From Dioscorea cayenensis subsp. rotundata (Eukaryota; Streptophyta; Magnoliopsida; Dioscoreales; Dioscoreaceae), in assembly GCF_009730915.1 (NCBI RefSeq), contig NC_052474.1:21177501-21241500 (forward strand): a DNA stretch of 64,000 nt, given 5' to 3'. Below the pieces are notes generated by a model. The model saw nothing but the letters and a program-made list of their open reading frames with translations, was not told the origin of the DNA and did no database searches. Positions within the stretch are counted from its first letter, which is position 1. Each line of letters starts with the position of its first letter. Below, one piece after another: positions 62,701-64,000 of this stretch. Position numbers and translations under genes: made by a program.

Positions 62701-62959
62701 GAAATAACAAGTCAATAACCAATGTAACTGACAATCCAATCTGTTCAGTGTCATCTATATCATCTGAAATTAATTTAGAATCTTGAAAAATGATCAACTT
62801 TGTAGGTGCATCTTACAAAATCATAAGATAATAATAACGAACCTGCAATAATAGCATGACGATGGCAAAGATAACTTTTGCTGCCTCTGTCAAAAAGTTA
62901 ACACTGATGGGACTAAACATAAAGCGCCCATCTACCTTAGACATGTAAACTAAAATTGG
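56737..62959 (-). CDS. Nucleotide-sugar transporter (CMP-sialic acid/UDP-galactose transporter-like), 5' exons outside window
   Basis: Golgi/ER membrane antiporters of this family exchange nucleotide sugars for the nucleoside monophosphate. Thirteen exons on the minus strand: 62843-62959, 62018-62074, 61580-61657, 61371-61415, 60455-60514, 60063-60185, 59826-59903, 59272-59341, 57454-57561, 57199-57332, 57044-57117, 56881-56932, 56737-56787. They join in frame, giving about 350 residues. Seen: hydrophobic helices throughout, the family motifs [36 protein letters not shown] and [13 protein letters not shown], the FFKYADTILKK loop, and a cytosolic tail [10 protein letters not shown]...DERQPLLPT. 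The tail resembles the plant CMP-sialic acid transporter-like group. Substrate cannot be read from sequence. The stop codon is only 225 bp from duplicated block T'. Confidence 0.92.
57562..59271. other. Long intron of the transporter gene
   Basis: 1.7 kb, AT-rich, no ORF of note. A tandem duplication of about 37 bp lies at 57909-57982 ('catttggagtgttgactact' occurs twice). Confidence 0.6.
59513..59732. mobile_element. Probable MITE in a transporter intron
   Basis: About 220 bp with diverged inverted ends: GGTGCATTTGGTTGTGGAAT at the left, and on the other strand at the right GGTGTTGTTTTGTTTGGGGT followed by GGAATAA. No clear target duplication. Confidence 0.45.
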
Positions 62960-64000
62960 CTGCAGCAAGAGAAAAAAAAATTGTCAAATGGTGTCAATGT
63001 CAAATAGAGAATAAGATAAAAGAGCCAAGTAATTGAGACAAGCCTTGTTGATGGAGATTTTTGAAATATATGCAAATGATAAGAGAAAGAAAAGATTACA
63101 TGCCTTCTGATGGCTTCCCAATGAACATTAAAAAGGACATATAAGCATCAATTCATAGATAGAGGACACCTCTTCATCTTCCACAATATTTTATAAACCC
63201 TATTGAAACTTAAAAGGCTGTTGCAGGTCCCCTAAGAAACCATGAGTAGCATCAGTCTCTTTGCTCTCCAAGAGAAATTCAAATTTCAAGGCTTTAACTT
63301 AAAATTCATCCTGGCAATTAATTCTTATTCTATTTTATTTTATTTTTTTATTTTATTTTTTTACTACCTATGTAACACATTTGAAACTACAATCCAGACT
63401 CAAAACCATAAACAAACAACAACAAAGTATTAACTAATTAAAGAGCCATTAGGCCAACTAATATATAACCTCCTTCACTCGTCTTTTACCCGCATCATCA
63501 CTTCATTTACATTCTATGCATTCATATAATCTTCTATCACCTCCATTCATGCCCTTTTTAGTCTTTCATTTATTATTTTGGTAATACAACTTGAATGCTC
63601 ACCAATTCTTTCTCTTAGTTTGTACAACCCCACTAAACCATGCAAGGAATTGTCCGCTTTTAACCCGTCCCATATTGGACCTCATGATTTCTCCTATAAA
63701 ATGCTTCTCACATATTTTGGTCCAAATCATACATACAAGCACAGAATTTTTATCCCCCGCCATTCTCCCATTTTATGGGTGAAAAGGCTTAGAAGATGAT
63801 GTAGTACATCAGTCTTGTGAATTACGCCTAAGAATTCCAAAAAATAAAAAATAAAAAATAAGAATAAATACTTTACATCTCTTCACCAAAAGATATCCCC
63901 AACCATGTCCTTGAACAAAGGTACAAGATTTAAGGCTCTTTTGCTGCTAAAGTTTCGAATTATGATTTTGTGCCAAAATGAGAGGCTATAATTAACTAGT
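62960..64000 (-). other. Intron/upstream sequence of the transporter gene
   Basis: No further exon recognised up to the window end. The expected N-terminal exon (upstream of [11 protein letters not shown]) is not seen here, so this is probably intron. A T-rich low-complexity tract lies at 63326-63363. Confidence 0.5.

Overview
The window is nuclear DNA from a flowering plant. It has intron-rich genes with GT-AG junctions, AT-rich intergenic DNA full of (TA)n tracts, MITEs and three Mutator-like (MULE) insertions, and 1,000 Ns at 21451-22450. The FT-like protein carries monocot-type wording (FQQ, NTRDF, YNLGPP), so I infer a monocot; the low GC argues against a grass. A yam-like genome would fit, but this is inference only.

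Layout. 1-4179 (minus): 5' two-thirds of FASCIATA1, the large subunit of chromatin assembly factor 1, with an E2F-type site and a telo-box upstream. 6148-12200: an apparently complete MULE with a 9-bp target duplication, ~283-bp terminal inverted repeats and an intact FAR1/FHY3-type transposase. About 14096-24452: a larger, GC-richer MULE with a broken MURA transposase (minus) convergent with a broken plant-mobile-domain/Ulp1-protease gene (plus), a Kaonashi-like layout, interrupted by the gap. 24453-28866: AT-rich DNA with two copies of a ~250-bp MITE. 28876-31418: a deleted MULE related to the first, with a frameshifted, truncated transposase and a PIF/Harbinger-like MITE nested at its edge. 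32009-33622: an 8-bp-TSD MITE and a long foldback element.

33965-39397 (plus): a divergent 12-exon 2-isopropylmalate synthase (IPMS) gene with a tRNA-derived SINE in intron 10. 43517-44647 (plus): a four-exon FLOWERING LOCUS T-like gene with canonical exon sizes but an altered segment B. 45021-56512: a permuted inverted duplication of a CWC21/SRRM2-like splicing-factor gene. The plus copy is frameshifted in exon 1; the minus copy is intact (728 codons before the stop). 56737-62959 (minus): 13 exons of a nucleotide-sugar transporter whose 5' exons lie beyond the window.

The genes do not form a pathway. The strongest large-scale signal is reuse of one genomic module. Decayed IPMS exons sit head-to-head with each CWC21-like copy (44900-45250 and 55695-55895), and a decayed CWC21-like exon 1 lies downstream of the working IPMS gene (41151-41425). 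An ancestral divergent CWC21-IPMS pair seems to have been copied, permuted and eroded here, with the FT-like gene between the remnants.

Exon boundaries were read by eye from splice signals and reading-frame continuity. Every exon phase in FAS1, IPMS, the FT-like gene and the intact CWC21-like copy closes in frame.
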